The notes beneath the pieces were generated by a model. The model searched no databases, was not told where the DNA came from, and saw only the letters and a program-made list of their open reading frames with translations. 64,000 nt of DNA from Streptomyces griseus subsp. griseus (lineage in GTDB: Bacteria; Actinomycetota; Actinomycetes; Streptomycetales; Streptomycetaceae), in contig NZ_JOJE01000003.1 in the NCBI RefSeq assembly GCF_000720255.1, positions 310,001 through 374,000 of the forward strand, in the 5' to 3' direction. Numbering within the stretch: the stretch's first letter is position 1; the number at the start of each line of letters is the position of its first letter. This document shows positions 52,481 to 62,870 of the stretch, piece by piece. The position numbers and the translations under genes are program-made.

Positions 52481-53743
52481 GTGAGCACCTTCAAGGCCCC
52501 CAAGGGCACGTACGACCTCCTGCCGCCCGATTCCGCCAAGTACCTCGCCGTCCGTGAGGCGATCGCCGCGCCGTTGCGCAACTCCGGCTACGGCTACGTC
52601 GAGACGCCCGGCTTCGAGAGCGTCGAGCTGTTCGCGCGCGGCGTGGGCGAGTCGACCGACATCGTGACCAAGGAGATGTACGCCTTCGAGACCAAGGGCG
52701 GCGACAAGCTCGCCCTGCGTCCCGAGGGCACGGCCTCCGTACTGCGCGCGGCTCTGGAGGCCAGCCTGCACAAGGCGGGCAACCTGCCGGTCAAGCTCTG
52801 GTACTCCGGCTCGTACTACCGCTACGAGCGTCCCCAGAAGGGCCGCTACAGGCACTTCTCCCAGGTCGGCGCAGAGGCCATCGGTGCCGAGGACCCCGCC
52901 CTGGACGCCGAGCTGATCATCCTGGCCGACCAGGCGTACCGCTCGCTGGGGCTGCGCGACTTCCGCATCCTGCTCAACTCCCTGGGCGACAAGGAGTGCC
53001 GGCCGGTCTACCGGGCCGCCCTCCAGGACTTCCTGCGCGGCCTGGACCTCGACGAGGACACGCTGCGCCGGGCGGAGATCAACCCCCTGCGCGTGCTGGA
53101 CGACAAGCGCGAGTCGGTCCAGAAGCAGCTCGGGGACGCCCCGCTGCTGCGCGACTACCTCTGCGACGCCTGCAAGGCGTACCACGAGGAGGTCCGTGAG
53201 CTGATCACGGCCGCGGGCGTCGCCTTCGAGGACGACCCGCAGCTGGTGCGCGGCCTGGACTATTACACCCGCACCACCTTCGAGTTCGTCCACGACGGGC
53301 TGGGGTCCCAGTCCGCGGTGGGCGGCGGCGGCCGCTACGACGGCCTGTCCGAGATGATCGGCGGCCCCGCGCTGCCCTCGGTGGGCTGGGCGCTGGGCGT
53401 CGACCGTACGGTCCTCGCCCTGGAGGCGGAGGGCGTCGAACTCGAAATCCCCGCGTCCACCACGGTGTTCGCGGTTCCGCTCGGCGAAGAGGCCCGGCGC
53501 ATCCTGTTCGCCAAGGTCACCGAACTGCGCAAGGTCGGCATCGCCGCCGACTTCTCCTACGGCGCCAAGGGCCTCAAGGGCGCGATGAAGAACGCCAACC
53601 GCAGCGGGGCCCGGTTCACCGTCGTCGCCGGCGAGCGCGACCTCGCGGAGGGCGTCGTCCAGCTCAAGGACATGGCGTCCGGCGAGCAGACGGCGGTCGG
53701 CGTCAACGAGATCGTCGCGGAGCTGGAATCCCGTCTGGGCTAG
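52481..53743 (+). CDS. hisS: Histidyl-tRNA synthetase
   Basis: A 420-residue class II synthetase: N-terminal [19 protein letters not shown] (motif 1 region), [12 protein letters not shown], motif 2 [22 protein letters not shown], the histidine-specific [15 protein letters not shown], motif 3 [17 protein letters not shown], and a C-terminal anticodon domain. It charges tRNA-His. The GTG at 52481 is used. A hairpin (53758-53797) follows the stop. Confidence 0.98.
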   Translation: MSTFKAPKGTYDLLPPDSAKYLAVREAIAAPLRNSGYGYVETPGFESVELFARGVGESTDIVTKEMYAFETKGGDKLALRPEGTASVLRAALEASLHKAGNLPVKLWYSGSYYRYERPQKGRYRHFSQVGAEAIGAEDPALDAELIILADQAYRSLGLRDFRILLNSLGDKECRPVYRAALQDFLRGLDLDEDTLRRAEINPLRVLDDKRESVQKQLGDAPLLRDYLCDACKAYHEEVRELITAAGVAFEDDPQLVRGLDYYTRTTFEFVHDGLGSQSAVGGGGRYDGLSEMIGGPALPSVGWALGVDRTVLALEAEGVELEIPASTTVFAVPLGEEARRILFAKVTELRKVGIAADFSYGAKGLKGAMKNANRSGARFTVVAGERDLAEGVVQLKDMASGEQTAVGVNEIVAELESRLG

Positions 53744-53757
53744 TCACTCCTGCGGGT

Positions 53758-53797
53758 GACGAGGCGCCGGTGCCTTCCTGGTGACCGGCGCCTTCGT
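53758..53797 (+). terminator. Terminator of hisS
   Basis: An inverted repeat GACGAGGCGCCGGT / ACCGGCGCCTTCGTC with one bulged base, about 15 bases after the hisS stop. Confidence 0.7.
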
Positions 53798-53907
53798 CGC
53801 GGCGCGGCCCGGCATTTATGTCGAGCGAACGGTGAGCCGACGGGTGTGTGCGGCAGAATGGGCCGTGCCCGGAGAAGATCCCACTCTCAAGTGACGGAAT
53901 CGGCGTG

Positions 53908-54564
53908 ATGAGCAAGACGACAGTCAAAGACGTCTCCACCGAGCCGGAGCCGGAGCGCGCACCCGCCACGCCGCGCACGGTCGGCGGCAGCCGTGCCTTC
54001 GCGCTGATGCTGGTGATCACCGGCGCGGCCGGCCTGCTCGCCGCGTGGGTCATCACGATCGACAAGTTCAAGCTGCTCGAGGCCAAGGTCGAGGGCAAGA
54101 CCTTCACCCCGGGATGCAGCCTCAACCCCGTGGTCTCCTGCGGCAGCGTGATGGAGAGCAAGCAGGCCGCCGCCTTCGGCTTCCCCAACCCGATGCTCGG
54201 CCTGGTCTGCTACGGCATCGTCATCTGCGTCGGCATGAGCCTGCTGGCCCGCGCCCGCTTCCCGCGCTGGTACTGGCTCACCTTCAACGCCGGCACGCTC
54301 TTCGGCGTGAGCTTCTGCGCCTGGCTGATGTTCCAGTCCCTGTACCGGATCAACGCCCTGTGCCTGTGGTGCTCCCTGGCCTGGGTCGCGACGATCATCA
54401 TGTTCTGGTACGTGACCTCGTTCAACGTCCGCAACGGCTTCCTCCCCGCCCCGCGCTGGCTGAAGGGCTTCTTCGGCGAGTTCACCTGGGTCATGCCGGT
54501 GCTGCACATCGGCATCATCGGCATGCTGATCCTCACCCGCTGGTGGGACTTCTGGACCAGCTGA
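53908..54564 (+). CDS. Vitamin K epoxide reductase (VKOR) family membrane protein
   Basis: A 218-residue protein with five predicted helices. The active-site CxxC is C152-L-W-C155 in INALCLWCSLAWV, and the loop cysteines C70 and C78 are in PGCSLNPVVSCGSVM, the VKOR four-cysteine set. Bacterial VKOR reoxidises a DsbA-like partner outside the membrane and passes electrons to a quinone. No exported DsbA is encoded beside it; the DsbA-like protein at 409-942 lacks a signal. The start could also be the GTG at 53905. rarA follows 43 bases later. Confidence 0.93.
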   Translation: MSKTTVKDVSTEPEPERAPATPRTVGGSRAFALMLVITGAAGLLAAWVITIDKFKLLEAKVEGKTFTPGCSLNPVVSCGSVMESKQAAAFGFPNPMLGLVCYGIVICVGMSLLARARFPRWYWLTFNAGTLFGVSFCAWLMFQSLYRINALCLWCSLAWVATIIMFWYVTSFNVRNGFLPAPRWLKGFFGEFTWVMPVLHIGIIGMLILTRWWDFWTS

Positions 54565-54607
54565 CCGTCCCCGAGGGATTGTCAGTACGGTGTTTTAGGG
54601 TTTCAGC

Positions 54608-55963
54608 GTGGAGCCCGACCTGTTCACCGCCGCAGCAGAAGAACGCCAGGAGAAGGACCCGACCGGCAGCCCCCTGGCGGTCCGGATGCGCCCGCGCACC
54701 CTCGACGAGGTGGTCGGCCAGCAGCACCTGCTGAAGCCGGGATCACCCCTGCGCCGTCTGGTCGGCGAGGGCGCGAAGGGCCCGGCCGGACCCTCCTCCG
54801 TGATCCTCTGGGGGCCGCCCGGCACCGGCAAGACGACCCTGGCGTACGTCGTCTCCAAGGCCACCAACAAGCGCTTCGTCGAACTGTCGGCGATCACCGC
54901 GGGCGTCAAGGAGGTCCGCGCGGTCATCGACGGCGCCCGCCGCGCGTCCGGTGGCTACGGCAAGGAGACCGTCCTCTTCCTCGACGAGATCCACCGCTTC
55001 AGCAAGGCCCAGCAGGACTCCCTGCTCCCCGCCGTCGAGAACCGCTGGGTCACCCTGATCGCCGCGACCACGGAGAACCCCTACTTCTCCGTCATCTCCC
55101 CCCTGCTCTCCCGCTCCCTCCTGCTCACCCTCGAACCCCTCACCGACGACGACATCCGGGCCCTGCTGAAGCGGGCCCTCACCGAGGAACGCGGCCTGAA
55201 CAGCGCCGTCACCCTCCCCGAGGACACCGAGGAACACCTCCTGCGCATCGCCGGCGGTGACGCCCGCCGCGCCCTGACCGCGCTGGAGGCCGCCGCCGGG
55301 GCCGCGCTGGACAAGGACGAGACCGAGATCGGCCTGACGACGCTCGAGGAGACCGTCGACCGGGCCGCCGTGAAGTACGACCGCGACGGCGACCAGCACT
55401 ACGACGTGGCCAGCGCCCTGATCAAGTCCATCCGCGGCTCCGACGTCGACGCCGCGCTGCACTATCTGGCCCGCATGATCGAGGCCGGTGAGGACCCCCG
55501 CTTCATCGCCCGCCGACTGATGATCTCCGCCAGCGAGGACATCGGCCTCGCCGATCCGAACGCGCTGCCCGTCGCCGTCGCCGCCGCCCAGGCCGTCGCC
55601 ATGATCGGCTTCCCCGAGGCCGCGCTCACCCTCAGCCACGCCACCATCGCCCTCGCCCTGGCCCCCAAGTCCAACTCCGCGACCACCGCGATCGGCGCCG
55701 CCCTGGACGACGTACGCAAGGGACTGGCCGGACCCGTCCCGCCGCACCTGCGCGACGGGCACTACAAGGGCGCGGCCAAGCTGGGGCATGCCCAGGGGTA
55801 CGTGTATCCGCACGACCTGAACGAGGGCATCGCCGAGCAGCAGTACGCACCGGACGAGATCAAGGACCGCGAGTACTACACCCCGACCCGGCACGGCGCC
55901 GAGGCGCGGTACGCGGACGCCGTGGAGTGGACCAGGAAGCACCTCGGTCGAAGGCGGTCCTGA
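54608..55963 (+). CDS. rarA: Replication-associated recombination ATPase RarA (MgsA)
   Basis: A 451-residue AAA+ protein: Walker [10 protein letters not shown] (about residues 62-70), Walker [16 protein letters not shown], sensor [11 protein letters not shown], then [23 protein letters not shown] and the C-terminal domain ending [12 protein letters not shown]. It acts at stalled replication forks and resembles clamp-loader ATPases. GTG start at 54608. The N-terminal [40 protein letters not shown] is typical. Confidence 0.95.
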   Translation: MEPDLFTAAAEERQEKDPTGSPLAVRMRPRTLDEVVGQQHLLKPGSPLRRLVGEGAKGPAGPSSVILWGPPGTGKTTLAYVVSKATNKRFVELSAITAGVKEVRAVIDGARRASGGYGKETVLFLDEIHRFSKAQQDSLLPAVENRWVTLIAATTENPYFSVISPLLSRSLLLTLEPLTDDDIRALLKRALTEERGLNSAVTLPEDTEEHLLRIAGGDARRALTALEAAAGAALDKDETEIGLTTLEETVDRAAVKYDRDGDQHYDVASALIKSIRGSDVDAALHYLARMIEAGEDPRFIARRLMISASEDIGLADPNALPVAVAAAQAVAMIGFPEAALTLSHATIALALAPKSNSATTAIGAALDDVRKGLAGPVPPHLRDGHYKGAAKLGHAQGYVYPHDLNEGIAEQQYAPDEIKDREYYTPTRHGAEARYADAVEWTRKHLGRRRS

Positions 55964-56243
55964 GCACCCTGTAGAATCGCTCGAAGTGCCGAGTCCCGTG
56001 CAGTCAGAACGGGACAGCCGGCCGGAACCCTCAGCGGGTTCCAGGAGCGTCGCGCACCGTTCGAATGGTGTCGCGGGCAGCCCACCACCATCACGGTAGG
56101 TGGGCCACTCGCGTGCTGCACATATGTGCCCAGACCAGGGGAGCGGCTGCCCGGAAGACCCCGTGCGGGTCCAAGGGTTTCCCCGGCTGCGGATTGCGAC
56201 CTCCCATAACTCTGACGAGCCGAACACCAAGAAATGAGAGATT
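55964..56243 (+). promoter_or_regulatory. Promoter and structured leader of rpsD
   Basis: A -10-like TAGAAT (55972-55977) lies just after the rarA stop, leaving a leader of about 260 bases. It can fold several hairpins: GTCCCGT/ACGGGAC (55993-56015), GGAACCC/GGGTTCC (56024-56042), then GCGCACC-N8-GGTG and AGCCCACC/GGTGGGC around 56050-56108. It holds no gene. Leaders like this often bind the encoded ribosomal protein (S4 represses its own synthesis in other bacteria). A specific S4 motif is not identified. Confidence 0.5.
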
Positions 56244-56858
56244 GTGGCGAACCAGTCCCGCCCCAAGGTCAAGAAGTCGCGTGCGCTCGGCATCGCGCTG
56301 ACCCCGAAGGCCGTCAAGTACTTCGAGGCCCGCCCCTACCCGCCGGGTGAGCACGGCCGCGGCCGCAAGCAGAACTCGGACTACAAGGTCCGTCTGCTCG
56401 AGAAGCAGCGTCTGCGCGCGCAGTACGACGTGTCCGAGCGTCAGCTCGTCCGCGCCTACGAGCGTGCCTCCAAGGTGCAGGGCAAGACCGGTGAGGCCCT
56501 GATCATCGAGCTCGAGCGCCGCCTCGACGCCCTGGTCCTGCGTTCGGGCATCGCCCGCACCATCTACCAGGCCCGTCAGATGGTCGTCCACGGCCACATC
56601 GAGGTCAACGGCCAGAAGGTCGACAAGCCCTCCTTCCGCGTCCGTCCCGACGACGTCGTGATGGTCCGCGAGCGCAGCCGCAGCAAGACGCTGTTCGAGG
56701 TCGCCCGTGCCGGTGGCTTCGCCCCCGACGGCGAGACCCCGCGCTACCTCCAGGTGAACCTCGGTGCCCTGGCGTTCCGCCTGGACCGCGAGCCGAACCG
56801 CAAGGAGATCCCGGTGATCTGCGACGAGCAGCTCGTCGTCGAGTACTACGCCCGCTGA
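56244..56858 (+). CDS. rpsD: 30S ribosomal protein S4
   Basis: A 204-residue S4 starting at GTG ([44 protein letters not shown]). The S4 RNA-binding domain is visible ([47 protein letters not shown]). It is a zinc-ligand-less form, since no Cys cluster is present at the N terminus. It nucleates 30S assembly. It stands alone here instead of in the alpha operon, as in other actinobacteria. Confidence 0.98.
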   Translation: MANQSRPKVKKSRALGIALTPKAVKYFEARPYPPGEHGRGRKQNSDYKVRLLEKQRLRAQYDVSERQLVRAYERASKVQGKTGEALIIELERRLDALVLRSGIARTIYQARQMVVHGHIEVNGQKVDKPSFRVRPDDVVMVRERSRSKTLFEVARAGGFAPDGETPRYLQVNLGALAFRLDREPNRKEIPVICDEQLVVEYYAR

Positions 56859-56892
56859 TCACCAGCCGGTCGTAACACCACGCACCACTCGG

Positions 56893-56933
56893 CCCGCCGT
56901 CTCCCCACCCTCACCGGTGGGCGAGGCGGCGGG
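56893..56933 (+). terminator. Terminator of rpsD
   Basis: A stem-loop CCCGCCG-x-CTC...GAG-x-CGGCGGG with a GGTGG/CCACC inner helix (56893-56933), about 35 bases after the rpsD stop. A -10-like TAGGCT (56986-56991) follows for the next gene. Confidence 0.75.
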
Positions 56934-57055
56934 TTCGTGCATGCACCGGCCCCTAATCCGGTACGGAGCCCCATCCTCGGCGCGATAGGCTCGGTGCACG
57001 ACTTTTTCGATGCAGTAGACCGATGTACAGGCACGTTTCAGGGAGCGGGTGCGCA

Positions 57056-57490
57056 GTGTCCGGTGGAGAGGTGGCCGGGATCCTGGTGGCCGTCTTCTGG
57101 GCGATCCTGGTCTCCTTCCTCGCGGTGGCCCTCGCGAGGCTGGCCCAGACGCTCAAGGCGACCACCAAGCTCGTGGCGGACGTGACCGACCAGGCCGTCC
57201 CGCTGCTGGCCGACGCCTCCGCGGCGGTGCGCTCCGCACAGACCCAGATCGACCGGGTCGACGCGATCGCGTCGGACGTCCAGGAGGTCACCTCCAACGC
57301 GTCCGCGCTGTCGACGACCGTCGCCTCCACCTTCGGCGGCCCCCTGGTCAAGGTCGCCGCCTTCGGCTACGGCGTGCGCCGGGCCCTCGGCGGCCGCAAG
57401 GACGACGTGCCGGCCAAGGCGCCCCGCAGCACCGTGATCGTGGGCCGCACGGTCTCGGCCTCGCGGTGGGGCAAGCGGAAGAAGGACTGA
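57056..57490 (+). CDS. DUF948 membrane protein
   Basis: A 144-residue protein with an N-terminal helix (about residues 4-24, EVAGILVAVFWAILVSFLAVALARL) and a long coiled region (LADVTDQAVPLLADASAAVRSAQTQIDRVDAIASDVQEVTSNASALSTTVASTFGG). The C-terminal tail is basic. The layout fits DUF948, widespread single-span proteins of unknown role next to alaS in actinobacteria. It starts at a GTG; the ribosome site GGGAG is 11 bases away. Confidence 0.85.
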   Translation: MSGGEVAGILVAVFWAILVSFLAVALARLAQTLKATTKLVADVTDQAVPLLADASAAVRSAQTQIDRVDAIASDVQEVTSNASALSTTVASTFGGPLVKVAAFGYGVRRALGGRKDDVPAKAPRSTVIVGRTVSASRWGKRKKD

Positions 57491-57498
57491 GGCAACCG

Positions 57499-57840
57499 AT
57501 GTTCCGCCGTACGTTCTGGTTCACCTCCGGCGTCGCCGCCGGGGTGTGGGCCACCACCAAGGTCAACCGCAAGCTGAGGGCGCTGACCCCCGAGAGCCTC
57601 GCCGCGACCGCGGCCAACAAGGCGCTCGAGACAGGGCACCGGCTCAAGGACCGCGCGGTGGGCTTCGCACTCGACGTCCGCGACAACATGGCCCAGCGGG
57701 AGGCCGAGCTGGGAGACGCGCTCGGGATCGACACCGACCCCGAACTCCCCGCCCCCCGGCGGTTCGCCGCGATCGAGAACCGCAACGACCCGAAGTACGT
57801 CGACCCGACGTACTCGTACAACCGGAATGAGGACCACTGA
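57499..57840 (+). CDS. DUF6167-type small protein
   Basis: A 113-residue protein. The N terminus ([26 protein letters not shown]) has a short hydrophobic stretch, perhaps membrane-bound; the rest is helical and charged. It starts eight bases after the DUF948 stop, and its own stop overlaps the alaS ATG (TGATG), so it is translated in coupling with alaS. Homologues are found in the same place in streptomycetes; no function is known. Confidence 0.8.
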   Translation: MFRRTFWFTSGVAAGVWATTKVNRKLRALTPESLAATAANKALETGHRLKDRAVGFALDVRDNMAQREAELGDALGIDTDPELPAPRRFAAIENRNDPKYVDPTYSYNRNEDH

Positions 57841-60512
57841 TGGAGTCGGCTGAGATCCGCCGCCGCTGGCTGAGCTTCTTCGAGGAGCGCGGGCACACCG
57901 TCGTCCCTTCGGCGTCGCTCATCGCGGACGACCCGACTCTGCTCCTCGTCCCCGCCGGCATGGTGCCCTTCAAGCCCTACTTCCTGGGCGAGGTCAAGCC
58001 GCCCTTCGCGCGCGCCACCAGCGTGCAGAAGTGCGTGCGCACCCCCGACATCGAAGAGGTCGGCAAGACCACCCGCCACGGCACGTTCTTCCAGATGTGC
58101 GGCAACTTCTCCTTCGGCGACTACTTCAAGGAAGGCGCCATCAAGCACGCCTGGGAGCTGCTCACCAGCCCCCAGGACAAGGGCGGTTACGGCCTGGAGC
58201 CGGAGAAGCTCTGGATCACCGTCTACAAGGACGACGACGAGGCCGAGCGCATCTGGCACGAGGTCGTCGGTGTGCCGAAGGAGCGCATCCAGCGCCTCGG
58301 CATGAAGGACAACTACTGGTCCATGGGCGTCCCCGGCCCCTGCGGCCCCTGCTCCGAGATCAACTACGACCGCGGCCCCGAGTTCGGCGCCGAGGGCGGC
58401 CCCGCCGTCAACGACGAGCGGTACGTGGAGATCTGGAACCTCGTCTTCATGCAGTACGAGCGCGGCGAGGGCATCGGCAAGGACAACTTCGAGATCCTCG
58501 GCGAGCTGCCGAGCAAGAACATCGACACGGGCCTCGGCATGGAGCGCCTCGCCATGATTCTGCAGGGCGTGCAGAACATGTACGAGATCGACACCTCCAT
58601 GGCCGTCATCAAGAAGGCCACCGAGCTGACCGGCGTGGCCTACGGCGACGCCCACGACTCGGACGTCTCCCTGCGCGTGGTCACCGACCACATGCGTACC
58701 TCCGTGATGCTCATCGGCGACGGCGTCACCCCCGGCAACGAGGGCCGCGGCTACGTCCTGCGCCGCATCATGCGCCGTGCCATCCGCAACATGCGCCTGC
58801 TCGGCGCCACCGGCCCGGTCGTGCTCGACCTGATCGACACCGTGATCGCCATGATGGGCCAGCAGTACCCGGAGCTGGTCACCGACCGCGAGCGCATCGA
58901 GAAGGTCGCCCTCGCCGAGGAGAACGCCTTCCTCAAGACGCTGAAGGCCGGCACCAACATCCTCGACACCGCCGTCACCGAGACCAAGCAGTCCGGTGGC
59001 ACGGTTCTGGCCGGCGACAAGGCGTTCCTGCTCCACGACACCTGGGGCTTCCCGATCGACCTCACCCTCGAAATGGCCGCCGAGCAGGGGCTGTCCGTGG
59101 ACGAGGATGGCTTCCGCCGCCTGATGAAGGAGCAGCGGGAGCGCGCCAAGGCCGACGCCCAGGCCAAGAAGACCGGCCACGCCGGCGCCGGTGCCTATCG
59201 TGAGATCGCCGACCGGACCGGTGAGACCGACTTCATCGGCTACACGGACACCGAGGGCGAGACCACGATCGTCGGCATCCTCGTCGACGGCGTCTCCTCC
59301 CCGGCTGCCGGCGAGGGCGACGAGGTCGAGATCGTCCTCGACCGCACCCCGTTCTACGCCGAGGGCGGCGGCCAGATCGGCGACACCGGCCGCATCAAGG
59401 TCGACACCGGTGCCGTCATCGAGATCCGCGACTGCCAGAAGCCGGTGCCCGGCGTCTACGTCCACAAGGGTGTCGTCCAGGTCGGCGAGGTCACCGTCGG
59501 CGCCAAGGCCCAGGCCTCGATCGATTCCCGCCGCCGCACGGCCATCGCCCGCGCCCACTCGGCCACGCACCTGACGCACCAGGCCCTGCGTGACGCCCTC
59601 GGCCCGACGGCCGCCCAGGCCGGTTCGGAGAACCAGCCCGGCCGCTTCCGCTTCGACTTCGGCTCGCCGTCCGCCGTTCCCACGGCCGTGATGACCGACG
59701 TCGAGCAGAAGATCAACGAGGTGCTCGCCCGCGACCTCGACGTCCGCGCCGACGTCATGGGCATCGACGAGGCCAAGAAGCAGGGCGCCATCGCCGAGTT
59801 CGGCGAGAAGTACGGCGAGCGCGTCCGCGTGGTCACCATCGGCGACTTCTCCAAGGAGCTGTGCGGTGGCACGCACGTGCACAACACCGCCCAGCTGGGA
59901 CTGGTGAAGCTGCTCGGCGAGTCCTCCATCGGTTCCGGTGTGCGCCGTATCGAGGCCCTCGTCGGTGTCGACGCCTACAACTTCCTCGCGCGTGAGCACA
60001 CGGTCGTCGCCCAGCTCCAGGAGCTGATCAAGGGCCGTTCGGAGGAGCTCCCGGAGAAGGTCTCCGCCATGCTCGGCAAGCTGAAGGACGCCGAGAAGGA
60101 GATCGAGAAGTTCCGCGCCGAGAAGGTTCTCCAGGCCGCCGCCGGTCTCGTCGAGTCGGCCAAGGACGTGCGCGGTGTCGCGCTCGTCACCGGCCAGGTG
60201 CCGGACGGTACGACCCCGGACGACCTGCGCAAGCTCGTCCTCGACGTGCGCGGCCGCATCCAGGGCGGCCGGGCCGCCGTGGTGGCCCTGTTCACGGTCA
60301 ACAACGGCAAGCCGCTGACGGTCATCGCCACCAACGAGGCCGCCCGCGAGCGCGGCCTGAAGGCCGGTGACCTGGTCCGCACGGCCGCCAAGACCCTCGG
60401 CGGCGGCGGTGGCGGCAAGCCGGACGTCGCCCAGGGCGGTGGCCAGAACCCGGCCGCCGTCGGCGAGGCCGTCGACGCCGTCGAGCGCCTCGTGGCGGAA
60501 ACAGCCAAGTGA
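57840..60512 (+). CDS. alaS: Alanyl-tRNA synthetase
   Basis: An 890-residue class II synthetase, full length. The catalytic core is at the N terminus ([46 protein letters not shown]); the editing domain has zinc ligands [11 protein letters not shown] and CGGTHVHN; the C-terminal Ala-rich DHHA1 domain ends [15 protein letters not shown]. It charges tRNA-Ala and edits Ser/Gly. The gene is coupled to ruvX by a GTGA overlap. Confidence 0.98.
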   Translation: MESAEIRRRWLSFFEERGHTVVPSASLIADDPTLLLVPAGMVPFKPYFLGEVKPPFARATSVQKCVRTPDIEEVGKTTRHGTFFQMCGNFSFGDYFKEGAIKHAWELLTSPQDKGGYGLEPEKLWITVYKDDDEAERIWHEVVGVPKERIQRLGMKDNYWSMGVPGPCGPCSEINYDRGPEFGAEGGPAVNDERYVEIWNLVFMQYERGEGIGKDNFEILGELPSKNIDTGLGMERLAMILQGVQNMYEIDTSMAVIKKATELTGVAYGDAHDSDVSLRVVTDHMRTSVMLIGDGVTPGNEGRGYVLRRIMRRAIRNMRLLGATGPVVLDLIDTVIAMMGQQYPELVTDRERIEKVALAEENAFLKTLKAGTNILDTAVTETKQSGGTVLAGDKAFLLHDTWGFPIDLTLEMAAEQGLSVDEDGFRRLMKEQRERAKADAQAKKTGHAGAGAYREIADRTGETDFIGYTDTEGETTIVGILVDGVSSPAAGEGDEVEIVLDRTPFYAEGGGQIGDTGRIKVDTGAVIEIRDCQKPVPGVYVHKGVVQVGEVTVGAKAQASIDSRRRTAIARAHSATHLTHQALRDALGPTAAQAGSENQPGRFRFDFGSPSAVPTAVMTDVEQKINEVLARDLDVRADVMGIDEAKKQGAIAEFGEKYGERVRVVTIGDFSKELCGGTHVHNTAQLGLVKLLGESSIGSGVRRIEALVGVDAYNFLAREHTVVAQLQELIKGRSEELPEKVSAMLGKLKDAEKEIEKFRAEKVLQAAAGLVESAKDVRGVALVTGQVPDGTTPDDLRKLVLDVRGRIQGGRAAVVALFTVNNGKPLTVIATNEAARERGLKAGDLVRTAAKTLGGGGGGKPDVAQGGGQNPAAVGEAVDAVERLVAETAK

Positions 60513-60985
60513 GCCAGTCGATGAGGAGGGGCCGTCGACTCGCGATCGATGTCGGGGACGCCCGGATCGGGGTCGCCTCGTGCGACCCCGACGGGATCCT
60601 CGCCACTCCCGTGGAGACGGTCCCCGGCCGGGACATTCCGACGGCTCACCGGCGGCTGAGGCAGTTGGTCGAGGAGTACGAGCCGATCGAGGTCGTCGTC
60701 GGTCTCCCTCGCTCCCTCAAGGGGGGCGAGGGCCCGGCCGCGGTAAAGGTTCGCGGATTCGCGCAGGAGCTGGCGAAGGGCATCGCACCGGTCCCGGTCC
60801 GGCTCGTCGACGAGCGGATGACGACCGTGACGGCCAGTCAGGGACTGCGCGCCTCAGCAGTGAAGACGAAGAAGGGCCGCTCGGTGATCGACCAGGCGGC
60901 GGCCGTGGTCATCCTGCAGCAGGCCCTCGAATCCGAACGGGTGTCAGGTAAAGCACCCGGCGAGGGCGTCGAAGTGGTCATCTGA
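60509..60985 (+). CDS. ruvX: Putative pre-16S rRNA nuclease/Holliday-junction resolvase RuvX (YqgF)
   Basis: A 158-residue RNase H-like protein: the first motif [21 protein letters not shown] with Asp in [27 protein letters not shown], and a C-terminal acidic DERMTTVTA...[15 protein letters not shown]. YqgF trims the 16S rRNA 5' end in E. coli and has been proposed to be a resolvase. Its GTG start overlaps the alaS stop. mltG follows 123 bases later. Confidence 0.95.
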   Translation: MSQSMRRGRRLAIDVGDARIGVASCDPDGILATPVETVPGRDIPTAHRRLRQLVEEYEPIEVVVGLPRSLKGGEGPAAVKVRGFAQELAKGIAPVPVRLVDERMTTVTASQGLRASAVKTKKGRSVIDQAAAVVILQQALESERVSGKAPGEGVEVVI

Positions 60986-61108
60986 TCGCGATACGGTAAC
61001 GTTCCGCGCGATGCGGTGGTGTTCGAACAGCCGCCGCACAGAGAGAGGCGGGACGGGAGCCGGGGCGTGAACACCGAGCGACCGCCGCCTCGCGGCTCTA
61101 GGGGATCG

Positions 61109-62851
61109 ATGACTGAGTATGGCCGGGGCCCAGGCTCCGAACCGTGGCATCCGGAGGACCCGTTGTACGGGGACGGCGGATGGGAAGGGCAGCAGGCCCA
61201 CGTGGGTCAGCAGTCTGCCTACGGCGGCCAGCAGCAGCACCACTATCCGCAGCAGCCGGGATTCGGCGACTGGGACGACCAGCAGGCCGCGTACGGACAG
61301 ACGCAGCAGCACCAGTACGACCCGCAGCAGCACCAGTACGACCAGCAGCAGCAGTACGACCCGCAGCACCAGCAGCACTACGACCCGCAGAACTACGCCG
61401 CTCAGGGACAGGGCCAACAGCCGTACGACCAGGGCGGTTGGGGGGACGGCACCGGAGCGCAGCAGCCGCACGTCCCGTACCCCGCCGACCCGGCGGACCT
61501 CTATGGGCAGCAGCCCGTCGGCCCCGGCGGTGAACAGCCCGACTTCTACGGCACTCAGGACGCCTATCCGCCGCCGGAACCGCCCGGCAGGCGCCGCACC
61601 GAACCGGAGCCCGAGACCGACTGGGACCCGGGACCCGACCAGGGCGAGCACGCCTTCTTCGCGGGCGGCGATGACGAGGACGACGAGCCGGGAGAGCGCC
61701 GAGGACGCGGCGACCGGCGAGGGCGCGGCGACAAGGGCACGGGTGGGAAGGGCAAGGGCGGCAAGGGCAAGAAGGGCCGCAACGGGACCGCCTGCCTGCT
61801 GGTCGTGGTCGTCCTGGGCGGCGGTCTGGCCGGCGTCGGGTACTTCGGCTACCAGTTCTACCAAAATCGTTTCGCCCCGGCGCCGGACTTCGCGGGCAGC
61901 GGCACCGACCAGAAGGTGACCGTCGAGATCCCGAAGGGCGCGGAAGGCTACGTCATCGGCCAGAAACTGAAGGCCGCCGGCGTCGTCAAGAGCGTGGACG
62001 CCTTCGTCTCGGCTCAGGCGAACAATCCCGATGGCAACAAGATCCAGGCAGGCGCCTACATCCTGAAAAAGGAGATGTCGGCCGCCAGTGCGCTGGACAT
62101 GATGCTCGACCGCAAGAGCCAGGCCAATGTGTTGGTCAGGCCGGGGGAGCGCAACGTTCAGGTGTACAAGGCGATCGACCAGAAACTCGAACTCGCCTCG
62201 GGCGCCACCCAGAAGGCCGCCGAAAAGGAGTACAAGAGCCTCGGCCTGCCCGACTGGGCGAACGACAACAAGGACATAAAGGAGCCGCTGGAGGGTTTCC
62301 TCTATCCGGGCACCTATCCCGCCGCCAAGGGCATGAAGCCGGAGACGGTCCTGAAGGAGATGGTGTCCCAGGCCAACGAGGCGTACGGCAAGTACGACCT
62401 GGAGGCGAAGGCCCGGGAACTCAAGCTGGAGAGCCCGCTGCAGGTCATCACGGTCGCCAGCCTCGTCCAGGCCGAGGGCAAGACGCACGACGACTTCCGC
62501 AAGATGGCGGAGGTCGTCTACAACCGCCTCAAGCCCACGAACACCGAGACCAACCAGAAGCTTCAGTTCGACTCGACCTTCAATTACCTGAAGAACGAGA
62601 GCAACATCAACATCAGCGAGTCCGAGATCAACAGCAACCAGGACCCGTACAACACGTACACGCAGAAGGGTCTCCCGCCCGGACCCATCGGCAATCCCGG
62701 TGACGACGCGCTGAAGGCGACAATGAATCCGACGCACGACGGCTGGATCTACTTCGTGGCGACCGACGGCGAGAACAACACCGAATTCGCCAAGACGTAC
62801 GCGGAATTCCAGCGGCTCAAGGACAAGTTCAACGAAGCATCCGCCAACTGA
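61109..62851 (+). CDS. mltG: Endolytic murein transglycosylase MltG (YceG-like)
   Basis: A 580-residue protein. The N-terminal about 220 residues are a cytoplasmic low-complexity region rich in Gln, Tyr, Pro and His, including tandem QYDPQ/QQHQYD units (about residues 65-96), then an acidic and a basic stretch. One membrane helix follows (about 228-252, CLLVVVVLGGGLAGVGYFGYQF). The YceG domain has LysM-like (VTVEIPKGAEGYVIGQKLKAAGVV) and catalytic parts (PLEGFLYPGTYP, SLVQAEGKTHDDFRKMAEVVYNRL with the active Glu, QKGLPPGPIGNPG). It cuts nascent glycan strands. The ATG at 61109 is preferred to a GTG at 61067. Confidence 0.94.
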   Translation: MTEYGRGPGSEPWHPEDPLYGDGGWEGQQAHVGQQSAYGGQQQHHYPQQPGFGDWDDQQAAYGQTQQHQYDPQQHQYDQQQQYDPQHQQHYDPQNYAAQGQGQQPYDQGGWGDGTGAQQPHVPYPADPADLYGQQPVGPGGEQPDFYGTQDAYPPPEPPGRRRTEPEPETDWDPGPDQGEHAFFAGGDDEDDEPGERRGRGDRRGRGDKGTGGKGKGGKGKKGRNGTACLLVVVVLGGGLAGVGYFGYQFYQNRFAPAPDFAGSGTDQKVTVEIPKGAEGYVIGQKLKAAGVVKSVDAFVSAQANNPDGNKIQAGAYILKKEMSAASALDMMLDRKSQANVLVRPGERNVQVYKAIDQKLELASGATQKAAEKEYKSLGLPDWANDNKDIKEPLEGFLYPGTYPAAKGMKPETVLKEMVSQANEAYGKYDLEAKARELKLESPLQVITVASLVQAEGKTHDDFRKMAEVVYNRLKPTNTETNQKLQFDSTFNYLKNESNINISESEINSNQDPYNTYTQKGLPPGPIGNPGDDALKATMNPTHDGWIYFVATDGENNTEFAKTYAEFQRLKDKFNEASAN

Positions 62852-62870
62852 TTTCGGATCACGGATTTCA

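Noticed and set aside
57348..59999. An 883-codon minus-strand open frame opposite alaS (and similar ones opposite thrS and relA)
   Set aside because: Shadows of strongly conserved synthetase and rel genes; no domain and skewed composition.
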